Assembly (NCBI GenBank): GCA_963811805.1
Contig: CAWESU010000003.1
Coordinates: forward strand, 1 to 64,000
Direction of reading: 5' to 3'
DNA length: 64,000 bases
Source: DAHUXN01 sp963811805
GTDB taxonomy: Bacteria; Acidobacteriota; Terriglobia; Acidiferrales; UBA7541
The notes below the pieces were generated by a model. It saw only the letters and a program-made list of their open reading frames with translations, made no database searches and was not told the DNA's origin. Below, one piece after another: positions 1 through 8,829 of the stretch. The translations under genes and the position numbers were made by a program. Every line of letters starts with the position of its first letter. The first letter of the stretch is position 1.

Positions 1-1
1 C

Positions 2-1612
2 GCGTCGAAAAAGCCCGTGAAGGTCGACGCCGACGAGCCGCGCGACATCCGGCCGACCGGACAAGAGCGGCCTCTGCTCTCCACCGTGATCAAGTTCCTG
101 CAGGACTTCAGCTCGACAGATCAGGAAAGGCGGGCGATTGGCGTCCGGCGGCTGGGCGAGAACCCGGATCCGAATTTCGTGTCGATGTTGGACAACATTG
201 CCGAGACGGAATCCGACGCGCGGGGTGCGCGCGCACGGCACGGGAAAGCGCCGCACTGACGCGGATTTCGCCCGAAATCCAGGACCAGAAGCCCGAGGAC
301 AAGCTGAAAGCCGAAGAAGACGCTGGCCGACCTGCATAGCGTCTAGGGCAGCGGGTGCTGCAGCAAATGATCGATCAGAACCAGGTCGAAGGGGACGAGC
401 GCAGAACTGCGAGGAAGCGATCCAGTCGATCCAGCGCTACCAGTACTGGGTCGGCTTGGGGGTCAACCTGACCAACGGGCTCTCGGCCGGCTCGGTCTTG
501 ATCCTGATGGCGCTCGGCCTTTCGATCATTTACGGCCAGATGGGCGTGATCAACATGGCCCACGGCGAGCTGATGATGCTGGGGGCCTATGCCACTTATG
601 AAATGCAGCTCCAATTCGCGCGGCAGTTCCCGTCCGAACAGTTCAACTGGTATTACGTCGCCGCCTTGCCCCTTCGCTTTCTGCGTGGCGGCCTTCATCG
701 GCTGGCTGATCGAGTTGCTCGTCGTGCGGCACCTCTATGGCCGCGCGCTCGAAACGCTGCTGGCGACCTGGGGCGTCAGCCTGATCCTGGTGCAGGCCGT
801 GCGCGTGCGGTACGGCGACAACATCGGCGTGAGCGCTCCGACCTGGCTGCGGGGCGGCTTGGAGATGATCCCCTATCTGACGCTCGAATACGCCCGCTGC
901 TTCATCCTGGTGCTGTGCGCCTGCTGCGTCGTGTTCCTGTACTTGCTGATGAACTTCACGCGCATCGGGCTCAAAATCCGCGCGACCGTGCAGGGTCGCG
1001 AGACGGCGGAGAGCCTGGGCATCAACACCCGCCGGATCGACGGCTTTGCCTTTTCGCTTGGGGGCCGGGTTGGCCGGCAGTCGCCGGCTACGCTTTGACG
1101 ACGATTGCCGGAGTCACGCCCGACATGGGGCAGAACTATATCGTCGACTCGTTCCTGGTCGTCGTCACCGGCGGAGTCGGCAAGCTGGCCGGATCGGTCT
1201 GGGCCGGGCTGGGATTGGGAACGCTCGACCAATTGCTCGAGCCGCGCACGTTCGGCGAGGCGCTGCTGGCGGCCGGACTGATCGGAGCTGGTTTGCTGGA
1301 TCAACCTCACGGTCCGGGCCTTCCGCGAGGGAAAGAGTGGGGCTGGTTGACGCTGCTCGTGCCCGTGCCGCTTCCCTTTGCCGTCCGAGTTCTGGAGGCG
1401 CGAGGGGATCGGCAAGACTGTTTTTGTTGTATTGCCTGGCCGTGGCGGCACTCGTCGTCGGGTTGTACCGCAACGAATGTTTCGGCGGCATCTTGACGCA
1501 GGACATGCAGACCCGCTGGGCGCGTGTCTTCATTCTGCTGACGGTCGTGATCTTCATCCAATGGCGGCCGGCGGGCCTCTTCCCGCCCAAGGGGAGGCTG
1601 GCCGATGTCTGA
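2..1612 (+). pseudogene. urtB: Urea ABC transporter permease UrtB, frameshifted, 5' end outside window
   Basis: UrtB is one of two inner-membrane permeases of the high-affinity urea importer UrtABCDE. The reading moves between all three + frames. Frame 2 (to about 259) carries the HEAT-like N-terminal region, frame 0 (about 400-680) has the LTNGLSAGSVLILMALGLS and YGQMGVINMAHGELMMLGAY segments, frame 1 (about 680-1075) has VVRHLYGRALETLLATWGVS, frame 0 resumes with GVTPDMGQNYIVDSFLVVVT, and frame 2 ends with FIQWRPAGLFPPKGRLADV. These segments are typical of UrtB and lie in the correct order, so the gene is broken by small insertions and deletions rather than rearranged. Frame 2 is open to the left edge. 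The stop overlaps the urtC start. Sequencing error is more likely than true decay because the conserved blocks are intact. Confidence 0.85.
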
Positions 1613-3130
1613 GACCCTGAAACGCGCAGAAACGGCCGCTCGGGCGGTTCCTTGCCCCGGAGAGCAATCCGCTCGTGGGCGGACTGCAATGGTACAGCCG
1701 GCACTGCATGTCGTGGACCTTGTTCCTGATTGCGGCCGTCGGCATTCCGGCCCTGTATTACAAGGACCAGATCGGCATCGGCTACGTGAACCTGCTGGGG
1801 CAGTACATGGCGTTTGCCATCGTCGCCGTCAGCCTCGACCTGGTGTGGGGCTACGCCGGCATGCTCTGCTTGTGCCAGGCATTTTTCTTCTGCCTGGGCG
1901 GCTACGCGATGGGCATGTACCTGGCCCATCACGGCGGGCCGGAAGGGATTATCGACCACAACGGCTGGAAGCTGCCGGCCTGCCTGTACGTCGTCTATCC
2001 GTACAAAGTGGGCGAGGCGCCGGCCGACGCGCTGGTTCCCTGGTTCTGGAAGCCGATGTGGAACCTGTGGTCGACGCTCATCCTGGGCGTCGCTGATCCC
2101 CGGAGCCGTGGCCGGCTTGATCGGCTTCTTCGTCTTCCGCAGCCGCGTCCGCGGCGTGTTCTTCGCCGTGCTCACGCAGGCCATCACGCTGGCCGCGTGG
2201 CTGGTCTTCACGTTGAACGACATCAAGTGCGGCGGCACGAACGGACTCACGCGGTTCGACCGCGTGATCCTGGGTCCGCAGGAGAAAGTCCAGGTGCAGG
2301 TCGATCCGCAGCGCACTGGAGAAATCCAGCTGTCGCCGCAGCAGATCGCCCCCGCGTCGATCACTACGCAGAGACGTGCCAAAGACGCGTCGGTCGAACG
2401 GTTCCGAATTCGTACCTCGTCAGCGTCCCCCACGGGCAGCATCCGTGGAACATGAAGGAGGCGGTTGAAGCCCTCAAAGTGGGCCAGGAGAAGGGGACGC
2501 CGATCAAGCTCTCGGACGTGGCCGACGTGCGGCTGGCCGGTTTCCTGTTGACGGATCCACAGGTCAAGCTCGGTCTCTACGTGTTGACGGTGCTGGCACT
2601 CGGGGGAGCGTACGCGCTGTGCCGGTTTGTCATCACGTCGCGCGTGGGCCGGGTGCTGATCGCCATTCGCGATAACGAAAACCGGTTCCGTTTCTTCGGC
2701 TACGAGCCGTACCACTTCAAGGTGTTCGTCTTCGCCCTCAGCGGCATGCTGGCCGGCCTGGGCGGCATGCTGTATGTGCCGCAGAAACTGATCATCACGC
2801 CGCACAATATGTCGGTGCTCGAATCGATCATGGTGGTGATTTGGGTGGCCGTCGGAGGCCGCGGCACCCTGTCCGGGGCGATCCTGGGCACGCTCGTGGT
2901 GAAGATGATGTACTACTATTTCACGTCGCAGCGCGAGTTCTTGTATTTCGCGAAGAAATGGGTCCCGACAGCCTCTATTCGTGGTCCACGTGGCGGCCCG
3001 ACTACTGGATGTTCGTGCTGGGAAGCATGTTCGTCGCAGTCGTGTTGCTCTTGCCGGACGGGCTGATCAGCTCTGGCATCGCTGGACGAAGCGGAAACGC
3101 AAGCCGCGCGCTCGCCGACGAAACGGCCGA
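1605..3130 (+). pseudogene. urtC: Urea ABC transporter permease UrtC, frameshifted
   Basis: UrtC is the second permease subunit of the urea importer. The ATG at 1605 overlaps the urtB stop by 8 nt. Frame 1 gives the transmembrane block around YVNLLGQYMAFAIVAVSLDL and LVWGYAGMLCLCQAFFFCLG. Frame 2 (about 2,095-2,290) gives FFAVLTQAITLAAWLVFTLN and the GGTNGLT motif. Frame 1 returns for SRVGRVLIAIRDNENRFRFF and AVGGRGTLSGAILGTLVVK. Frame 0 gives the end, WMFVLGSMFVAVVLLLPDGL. There are at least three frame changes besides one near 1,650. The exact 3' end is unclear because of the indels; I place it near 3,130. Family identity is secure from the conserved blocks and from the position between urtB and urtD. 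Confidence 0.83.
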
Positions 3131-3136
3131 CGACGG

Positions 3137-4009
3137 ATGGCAAGCCGCCCAACGGCAACGGCCACGGGGCAACGGCCAGCATCCAAGAGCAATTGCAGCG
3201 GGTCGCCGCGATCAAGCGGGAACGGACGATCGGCATCCAGCAGCGATCGCTGCTGGACACGGAGCTGGTGCGCGTGGAGAACGTCAAGGTGTTCTTCGAC
3301 GGCTTCAAGGCCCTCGACGTCGACGAATTCAGCATCGATTACTACGAGCTGCAGGTCGTGATCGGCCCCAACGGCGCCGGCAAGACGACGCTCTGCGACG
3401 TGATCAGCGGCAAGACCCGGGCGACCAGCGGCAAGGTCTTCTTCGCCAAGACCGAGATCACGCGGCATGCCCGAGGTCGACATTGCCCGACTGGGCGTAG
3501 GCCGCAAATTCCAGACGCCCAGCATCTTCAACGGGCTGACCGTCTACGAAAGCATGGAGCTGGCCATTCCCGGCCGGCAGAGCCTGCCCCGCAACTTCCA
3601 GTGCGGGCCAGCCGGCGGACCGGGACCGCATCCACGGCATTTTGAAGCGGGTCCGCCTCGACCGCGAGGCCGACCAGCGCGTGAAATATCTGAGCCACGG
3701 ACAGCGACAGTGGCTGGAAATCAGCATGCTGCTCTTGGCCGGCCCGCATCTGCTCCTGGTCGACGAGCCGGCCGCCGGCCTCACCGACGAGGAAACGGCG
3801 CTCACGGCCGAGCTGCTGCTGGAACTGCAGGACGAGCACAGCGTGATGGTGATCGAGCACGACATGGAGTTCGTGCGGCTGCTCGGCGCCCCGGTCACCG
3901 TGCTCAACGAAGGCAGCGTGATGGCCCACGGCACGCTCGACCAGGTGCAGGCCGATCCGCGCGTGGTCGAGGCCTACTTGGGCCGCGGCGGCACGAGGCG
4001 ACAACATAG
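3137..4009 (+). pseudogene. urtD: Urea ABC transporter ATP-binding protein UrtD, frameshifted
   Basis: UrtD is one of the two cytoplasmic ATPases of the urea importer. Walker A (GPNGAGKTTLCDVISGKT) is in frame 1 near 3,364-3,418; VGRKFQTPSIFNGLTVYESM (Q-loop region) is in frame 2 near 3,500; the ABC signature (LSHGQRQWLEI), Walker B (LLLVDEPAAGL), the D-loop and the H-loop (VMVIEHDMEF) are in frame 0 from 3,680 to 3,875. One more shift near 3,990 would give the natural end GGHEATT at 4,009. LSHGQ in place of LSGGQ is common in UrtD. The true start is uncertain: frame 1 is open from 3,067, and an ATG in frame 2 lies at 3,137. Gene order and the VDEPAAGLTDEET block support UrtD rather than a branched-chain amino-acid ATPase. 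Confidence 0.8.
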
Positions 4010-4075
4010 CTCGAGATTCATGCCAAGCGACAATGCTCGAAGCACTTTCGACATTCGCATTCCGGTAACCGCACC

Positions 4076-4695
4076 ATGCTTTCGATCCATGATCTCTCCT
4101 TCTCCTACGGCACCATCCCCACGCTGCGTGGCATCAACATGGAGATGGCCAAGGGCGGGTCACGTGCGTGATGGGCCGCAACGGCGTCGGCAAGACCACG
4201 CTGATGCGGAACCTCATGGGCGTGCTGCGTCGTCGGGCGGCTCGGTGATGATGGGCGACAAAGACCTGACGCCGTTGCCGGCCTATCGCCGCGCGCGAAA
4301 TCGGGCCTGGCACTCGTGCCGCAGGGCCGCGAAATTTTTCCCAAGCTGACCGTCGAGGAAAACCTGCGGATCGGTCTGCAGGCCCGAGCCGACCGCTCCC
4401 GCACGATCCCCGAAGAGGTTTATTCGCTGTTCCCGATGCTCAAGAAGATGGCCGGCCGGATGGGGGGCGATTTATCGGGCGGCCAGCAGCAGCAATTGGC
4501 GATCGCCCGGGCGCTCGTCGGCGGCCCGAAGGTGCTGCTGTTGGACGAGCCGACCGAGGGAATCCAGCCGAGCATCATCGATCAGATCGGCCGGGTGCTG
4601 CACAAGTTCGTCGACGACCTGGGGATGACGATCGTCGTCGTCGAGCAGTATCTCGATTTCGTCCGCGAGTTCGGCCACCACTTCTCGCACATCTA
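4076..4695 (+). pseudogene. urtE: Urea ABC transporter ATP-binding protein UrtE, frameshifted and cut off at its 3' end
   Basis: The ATG at 4,076 begins MLSIHDLSFSYGTIPTLRGI in frame 2. Walker A (CVMGRNGVGKTTLMRNLMGV) follows in frame 1. From about 4,316 frame 2 gives VPQGREIFPKLTVEENLRIG, the signature DLSGGQQQQLAIARAL, Walker B (LLLDEPTEGIQPSII) and TIVVVEQYLDFVREF. These blocks, notably EGIQPSII and EQYLDF, are characteristic of UrtE. The protein ends at a stop (4,694-4,696) about 30 residues early, in the helix after the H-loop. The next bases encode the matching structural segment of a different ABC ATPase, so UrtE is truncated by a sequence join and not only by an indel. Confidence 0.82.
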
Positions 4696-4860
4696 GCGAG
4701 ACGCCTGGCCGACTCGGTGATTTTCCTGCACCGGGGCGAGGTGACATTTTTCGGCAGCTGGCCCGATTTCGAGAAATCAGAAGACCCATTTATCCGCAAT
4801 TTCCAACTGCAAGATGAGTTGATCCCCGCACTGGACGTTACCAGCGCGAGCGAAGGCTGA
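4696..4860 (+). pseudogene. C-terminal fragment of an ABC transporter ATPase (MlaF-like)
   Basis: From 4,696 frame 1 reads ARRLADSVIFLHRG, then GEVTFFGSWPDFEKSEDPF, then IRNFQLQDELIPALDVT, and stops at 4,858-4,860. The pattern of a LAD helix, a HRG turn, an FxGxxxxF strand and a (D)DPFIRNF helix is that of the ATPase C-terminus in Mla/Ttg2-type phospholipid or resistance-type importers, not of UrtE, which ends in a short VRRxL helix. No start or Walker motifs precede it in this window, so it is the 3' remnant of a gene whose body is missing. Its TGA overlaps the next gene's ATG by one base, which shows that this fragment, unlike urtE, belongs with the downstream DNA. The family assignment is an inference from about 54 residues. 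Confidence 0.6.
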
Positions 4861-6296
4861 TGGGCACTCCGGCATCAGCAGACCCCAAAAAACAATTACG
4901 GCGTGTCCTCGGATTTTGGGATGTCCTGCTATTCAACATTGCGACGGTGCTGGGGCCGCGCTGGCTGGCGGCAGCGGGACACAACGGCACTTCGTCGATT
5001 AGCCTGTGGGTGCTGGCGGCGCTGCTCTTTTTTGTGCCCAGCGCGTTCGTCATCAATGAATTGTCGACGCGGTTTCCGGACGAGGGCGGGCTCTACGTTT
5101 GGTCCAAGGAGGCGTTCGGGGATTTCCACGGATTCGTGGCGGGCTGGACATACTGGATTTACACGGTGTTTTACTTTCCCGGGCTGCTGCTGGCGAGCGC
5201 GTCCATGGGGGCGTACATCGGAGGGGCGGGCCATGCGGGCTTGGCTACGAATCGCGAATTCCTGGTGATTGGCTCGTTTGTTCTGCTTTTTGTTGCCGTG
5301 TTTCTGAACATTATTGGATTGAACATCGGGAAATGGCTGCAAAACGTGGGCGGCGTGCTGACGTATTTCCCGCTGCTGATCCTGGTGGCCATCGCCGGAT
5401 GGATTTGGCATGTTCACGGGTCAGCGACGCACTTTACGTTGAAAGACATGATGCCGGTGTGGAACGAGGCCACGGTGAATTTCTGGCCGCAGATGGTGTT
5501 TGCGTTTGCGGGATTCGAGCTGGTCTCCGCGATGAGCGAAGAGGTACGCAATCCGCGGAAGACACTGCCGCGCGCGGTGTGGGGCGCGGGCGCGGCGGTA
5601 ACGTTTATTTACATCGTGGGAACGATCGCGGTGCTGGCGTTAATGCCTGCGCAGCAGGTGAATCCGCTGAGCGGAGTCTTTCAGGCGCTTACTTCGGGTT
5701 CGATGATTTTGAAGATCGGTATTGTGGGCGTGGTGGCGGCGCTGCTGGTGACGGCGGGAAATGCGGGAGGGGTCGGGTCGACGGTAGCGGGAATCGCGCG
5801 GGTGCCGTTCGTGGTGGGAATCGACCGGTACCTGCCGAAAGCGTTTGGAAAGATTCATCCGCGCTGGCGGACACCGTATATTTCGATTCTGGTGCAGGCG
5901 GCGCTGTCGTGCATCATTCTGCTGCTGGCGCAGATCCAGGCGACGGCGACCACGGCGTATCAGGTGGTGGTGGATGCGACGGTGATCCTCTATTTCATTC
6001 CGTTTTTGTACATGTATGCTGCGGCGATCAAGCTGGCGTACCGCAAAGACCGGCGAAGCAGCGAGCACGTGGTGCTGATTCCCGGCGGCACGGTGGGCGC
6101 ATGGATTGCGGGCGGGCTGGGATTTTCGGTGACGCTGCTGGGCATCGCGCTGTCGTTCATCCCGCCGGGGGAAGCGACGAACAAATTCAACTTCGTGGCG
6201 AAAGTGGTTGGCGGCACGGTGGGGACGGTGCTGGTGGGACTGGCGCTCTACTGGCGCGGGGCGCGGCAGAAGGCGCGGGAGCTGCGCGGAGTTTAG
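4860..6296 (+). CDS. APC-family amino acid permease
   Basis: A 478-residue polytopic protein with about twelve hydrophobic segments, the usual size for amino acid-polyamine-organocation permeases. The N-terminus (RRVLGFWDVLLFNIATVLGP) matches the TM1 region of the family, and PDEGGLYVWSKEAFGDFHGF resembles the conserved TM2-loop-TM3 segment with the [F/P]xxGG motif. FAFAGFELVSAMSEEVRNP matches the TM6 to loop region of glutamate/GABA-type antiporters. Substrate cannot be assigned. The start at 4,860 shares one base with the stop of the preceding ABC ATPase fragment (TGATG), suggesting translational coupling in the parent genome. The gene is intact, in contrast to the frameshifted genes before it. 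Confidence 0.88.
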   Translation: MGTPASADPKKQLRRVLGFWDVLLFNIATVLGPRWLAAAGHNGTSSISLWVLAALLFFVPSAFVINELSTRFPDEGGLYVWSKEAFGDFHGFVAGWTYWIYTVFYFPGLLLASASMGAYIGGAGHAGLATNREFLVIGSFVLLFVAVFLNIIGLNIGKWLQNVGGVLTYFPLLILVAIAGWIWHVHGSATHFTLKDMMPVWNEATVNFWPQMVFAFAGFELVSAMSEEVRNPRKTLPRAVWGAGAAVTFIYIVGTIAVLALMPAQQVNPLSGVFQALTSGSMILKIGIVGVVAALLVTAGNAGGVGSTVAGIARVPFVVGIDRYLPKAFGKIHPRWRTPYISILVQAALSCIILLLAQIQATATTAYQVVVDATVILYFIPFLYMYAAAIKLAYRKDRRSSEHVVLIPGGTVGAWIAGGLGFSVTLLGIALSFIPPGEATNKFNFVAKVVGGTVGTVLVGLALYWRGARQKARELRGV

Positions 6297-6496
6297 AGTT
6301 TGCAGATGCATGAAGAGGCGCGTTCGCTTGGCCTGGCGGGGCGACAGGGAAGGCGGGTGCGCCGAATTTTGCAACAGTTTGCTTGACGGCGCGCCCGTAG
6401 CCGTGTAGTTTTCCCGCCATGTCGGCCCTGTGCTCAGGCTCTTTCGCGTTCATGATCTGCGCGGCTTCTTAGGCTAAAGCAATACAGAACTCACTT

Positions 6497-6503
6497 GGAG
6501 GTG
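6497..6503 (+). promoter_or_regulatory. Shine-Dalgarno GGAGGTG for the small membrane protein
   Basis: A near-perfect anti-16S match lies 4-5 nt before the ATG at 6,508 and fixes that start. The gap upstream (6,297-6,496) holds no other recognisable feature. Confidence 0.7.
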
Positions 6504-6507
6504 ACGA

Positions 6508-6930
6508 ATGGAACGCCCCACGGGTGTAACGATACTGTCGGTTCTCAGTTTCATCGGCGCCGGATTGTCGGCTTTGGGCGCGTGCGCGATGTTTTTCTTG
6601 GGAGCGGCCGGCATGGCAGCGGCAGCGGGCGGACGGAGCATGGGCGGAATGTTCGCCGCATTGGGCGCGTTCGCGGGCGTCGCGTTTTTGATTTTGGCGG
6701 TGGTTTACGTGGTGAACGGAATCGGGCTCTGGAAATTGTTCGGCTGGGGCCGGTTGCTGACGATTGTGCTCTTAGGCCTTGGCATCGTCTTCGGCATTTT
6801 GGGCCTCTTCCGGCAGGTCATGGGATTCCACCTGGGGCTGATCATTTGGCAGCTCATCTGGCTGGCGATTTACGTGTGGGTTCTGACGTACATGTTCAAG
6901 CCGCACGTGAAGCAGGCGTTCGGGCAGTAG
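6508..6930 (+). CDS. Small four-helix membrane protein of unknown function
   Basis: A 140-residue hydrophobic protein starting MERPTGVTILSVLSFIG. It has four predicted membrane segments at about residues 7-31, 48-72, 78-100 and 108-130, separated by short loops, including a Gly/Ala/Met-rich loop at 32-47. The RPTGVTIL(A/S)VL opening is common in a group of small uncharacterised bacterial membrane proteins; I do not recognise a named function. It has its own good ribosome binding site and is followed by a Rho-independent terminator, so it is probably a stand-alone transcript or the last gene of the permease unit. Confidence 0.75.
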   Translation: MERPTGVTILSVLSFIGAGLSALGACAMFFLGAAGMAAAAGGRSMGGMFAALGAFAGVAFLILAVVYVVNGIGLWKLFGWGRLLTIVLLGLGIVFGILGLFRQVMGFHLGLIIWQLIWLAIYVWVLTYMFKPHVKQAFGQ

Positions 6931-6962
6931 CGAGGGCAGTTGGCAGCAAGGGGATTGTGGTG

Positions 6963-6994
6963 AAACGCGGCGGAGAGATTCGCCGCGTTTTTTT
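6963..6994 (+). terminator. Rho-independent terminator, probably bidirectional
   Basis: A 10-bp perfect stem (AAACGCGGCG at 6,963-6,972 with CGCCGCGTTT at 6,981-6,990) and an 8-nt loop are followed by T's to 6,994. The complement also begins with A/T pairs, so it can serve the convergent gene at 7,023 as well. Confidence 0.88.
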
Positions 6995-7022
6995 GTGCGA
7001 GCGACGCGGCGCGGCCGCACCG

Positions 7023-8174
7023 CTAGTGGACGCTGCGCTTCTGGATGGTTTGTTTGGTGGCGAGCGAGAATCGCGAATCGGTTTGGCCGCCCTCGAGGAT
7101 GAGGCGCGCGACGTATTCGCCCAGCGCGGGGCCGTGCTTGAAACCGTGGCCGGAGCCACCGCCGACGAGCCAGACGTTGTCGAAATCCGGATGGTGGTCG
7201 ATGAGGAAATCGCCATTGGAGCTGTTTTCGTACTGGCAGACGCGGGATTCGATGACCGGCGCATCGCGCAGAACAGGGAAGCGGCGGCGGACGTAATCGC
7301 GGACGAGCGGGAGCGTCTCGCCGGCGACGCGCTCGACACGGTCAGGATCGACGGCCGGTCCGTGAAGATCGCTCGCGACTTTGAAGCCACGGCCTTCGAT
7401 ATCGGGGACGCCGTACATGAGGCTGTCAACGTCGAGCCACGTGGGAAAATTGCCCGCTGAATAGCTGCGGTCGCCCGCAGGGACGCCGAAGAAATAAATT
7501 TCCTGGCGCGAGGGGAAAATGCGCGGGCCCAGAAGCTCCGGAAAAACTTTCGCGAGCCAAGCGCCGCAGGCGAAGACGTAATTCTGCGCGCGGAATGTTT
7601 CGCCGCTCCATGAAGCCAGCGCAGGAACGTCTCCGCGGCCCGTGGGCGCTTCGGCTTCGGCGATTTGGTATGTGCCGCCGAGGCGCTGGAAATCCTCAAC
7701 AATTTTTTGAACGCCGCGGCGGGCCATGAGAGCGCCGCTCTCGGGTTCGTAGATGGCGAACTCGCCTTCGGCGCAGGCGATTTGCGGGAGGCGCTTCTCG
7801 ATTTCCGCGCGGGAGAGTTTTTTGTGTGGGACTTGCGCGGTGGCGAGCGCCGCAAGAGTGTCGTCGGCAATTTGCGCGCCCTCGCGGCCGAACCATAAAA
7901 CACCGGTGCGATGAAAAATGCGGGCGCCGGTTTCCTGGTCGAATTTTTGCCAAAGCTGGAGAGAGCGCTGGGACCATCGGGTGTAAACCTCATCCGCGCC
8001 GTAGCCCATGCGGATGATGCGCGACTCGCCGGAGGAGCTGGAGCGGCTGTTTCCGGCGCCGTAGGCGTCGACGAGGAGCACGCGCGCGCCGCTGCGCGTG
8101 AGGGTGTAGGCGGACCACGCGCCGAATACGCCGGCGCCGATGACCATCACGTCATAGGTAGTTTCGTTGGCCAT
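7023..8174 (-). CDS. FAD-dependent amine oxidase of the monomeric sarcosine oxidase / N-methyltryptophan oxidase family
   Basis: 383 residues, the normal length for this DAO-fold family, which oxidises secondary amino acids (sarcosine, N-methyltryptophan, pipecolate) with release of peroxide. The dinucleotide-binding motif VIGAGVFGAWSAY is at about residues 11-23, followed by the acidic strand end LLVD. SRIIRMGYG (residues 51-59) matches the RIIRxxYG segment of sarcosine oxidase. C313 in RVCQYENSSNGDFLIDHHP aligns with the cysteine that covalently holds FAD in monomeric sarcosine oxidase, and K346 in GHGFKHGPALGE with the oxygen-activating lysine. The substrate is unknown. It starts one base after the stop of ribE and is the last gene of the riboflavin block, which may link a flavoenzyme to flavin supply. 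Confidence 0.87.
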   Translation of the reverse strand: MANETTYDVMVIGAGVFGAWSAYTLTRSGARVLLVDAYGAGNSRSSSSGESRIIRMGYGADEVYTRWSQRSLQLWQKFDQETGARIFHRTGVLWFGREGAQIADDTLAALATAQVPHKKLSRAEIEKRLPQIACAEGEFAIYEPESGALMARRGVQKIVEDFQRLGGTYQIAEAEAPTGRGDVPALASWSGETFRAQNYVFACGAWLAKVFPELLGPRIFPSRQEIYFFGVPAGDRSYSAGNFPTWLDVDSLMYGVPDIEGRGFKVASDLHGPAVDPDRVERVAGETLPLVRDYVRRRFPVLRDAPVIESRVCQYENSSNGDFLIDHHPDFDNVWLVGGGSGHGFKHGPALGEYVARLILEGGQTDSRFSLATKQTIQKRSVH

Positions 8175-8175
8175 T

Positions 8176-8829
8176 TCAGAATCCCTGCTCGATCAATTTC
8201 TCGATGGTCAATCGTTCGGGAATAGCATGCACTCCGCCTTTCAGCAGACTTTCGACGTACTTCGCGAGGATGTCGCATTCCAGATTGACGGCGTCGCCGA
8301 CGGTGAGCTGGCGGAGATTTGTATTGGCGTAGGTGTGCGGAATGATGGCGAATTCGGCGATGCCTTCGGACCAGCGCGCGACGGTGAGACTGATGCCGTC
8401 GACGGCGAGCGAGCCTTTTTCGGCGACGTAGCGCCGCAGATGCTCGGGGACGCGGACGCCGAGCCACCAGTTTTCGCCCTCGGGGGCCATGCGCGCGACG
8501 CGGCCGACGGCGTCGACGTGGCCCTGTACGAAATGCCCGCCAAGGCGCGCGCCGGCGGCAAGCGGCAATTCGAGATTGACGATGCGACCCGCGGGGATTT
8601 CGGAGAAGGATGTTTTCTCGAGAGTTTCGAGCGAAAGATCGGAAGCAAAGGATTTGGGGTCATGTCCGACGACCGTCAAGCAGCAGCCGTTCACGGCGAT
8701 GCTGGAGCCGGTGGCGAGGTCAGGAGCGAGTTTCTTCGCATCGGCGAGATGAACTTTCAGGCGGCCGCCTTCGGCGTTGCGCGCGAGGCTTTCAATCTTG
8801 CCGAGATGCTCAATGATTCCGGTAAACAT
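8176..8829 (-). CDS. ribE: Riboflavin synthase alpha subunit
   Basis: Riboflavin synthase dismutates two 6,7-dimethyl-8-ribityllumazine molecules to riboflavin and a pyrimidine. The start at 8,829 gives MFTGIIEHLG, the near-universal N-terminus, and a 217-residue protein; an in-frame upstream ATG would add 46 unrelated residues. Two lumazine-binding repeats are visible: LATGSSIAVNGCCLTVV with FASDLSLETLEKTSF in the first, and HFVQGHVDAVGRV with LAVDGISLTVAR in the second. It overlaps the 3' end of ribD by 20 nt and precedes the FAD oxidase by one base. The other riboflavin genes (ribBA, ribH) are not in this window. Confidence 0.95.
   Translation of the reverse strand: MFTGIIEHLGKIESLARNAEGGRLKVHLADAKKLAPDLATGSSIAVNGCCLTVVGHDPKSFASDLSLETLEKTSFSEIPAGRIVNLELPLAAGARLGGHFVQGHVDAVGRVARMAPEGENWWLGVRVPEHLRRYVAEKGSLAVDGISLTVARWSEGIAEFAIIPHTYANTNLRQLTVGDAVNLECDILAKYVESLLKGGVHAIPERLTIEKLIEQGF

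Noticed and set aside
1165..2805. A long - strand ORF of 546 codons opposite urtB/urtC
   Set aside because: It is the antisense of conserved urea-permease sequence; GC-rich codon bias opens the opposite frame. No family similarity.
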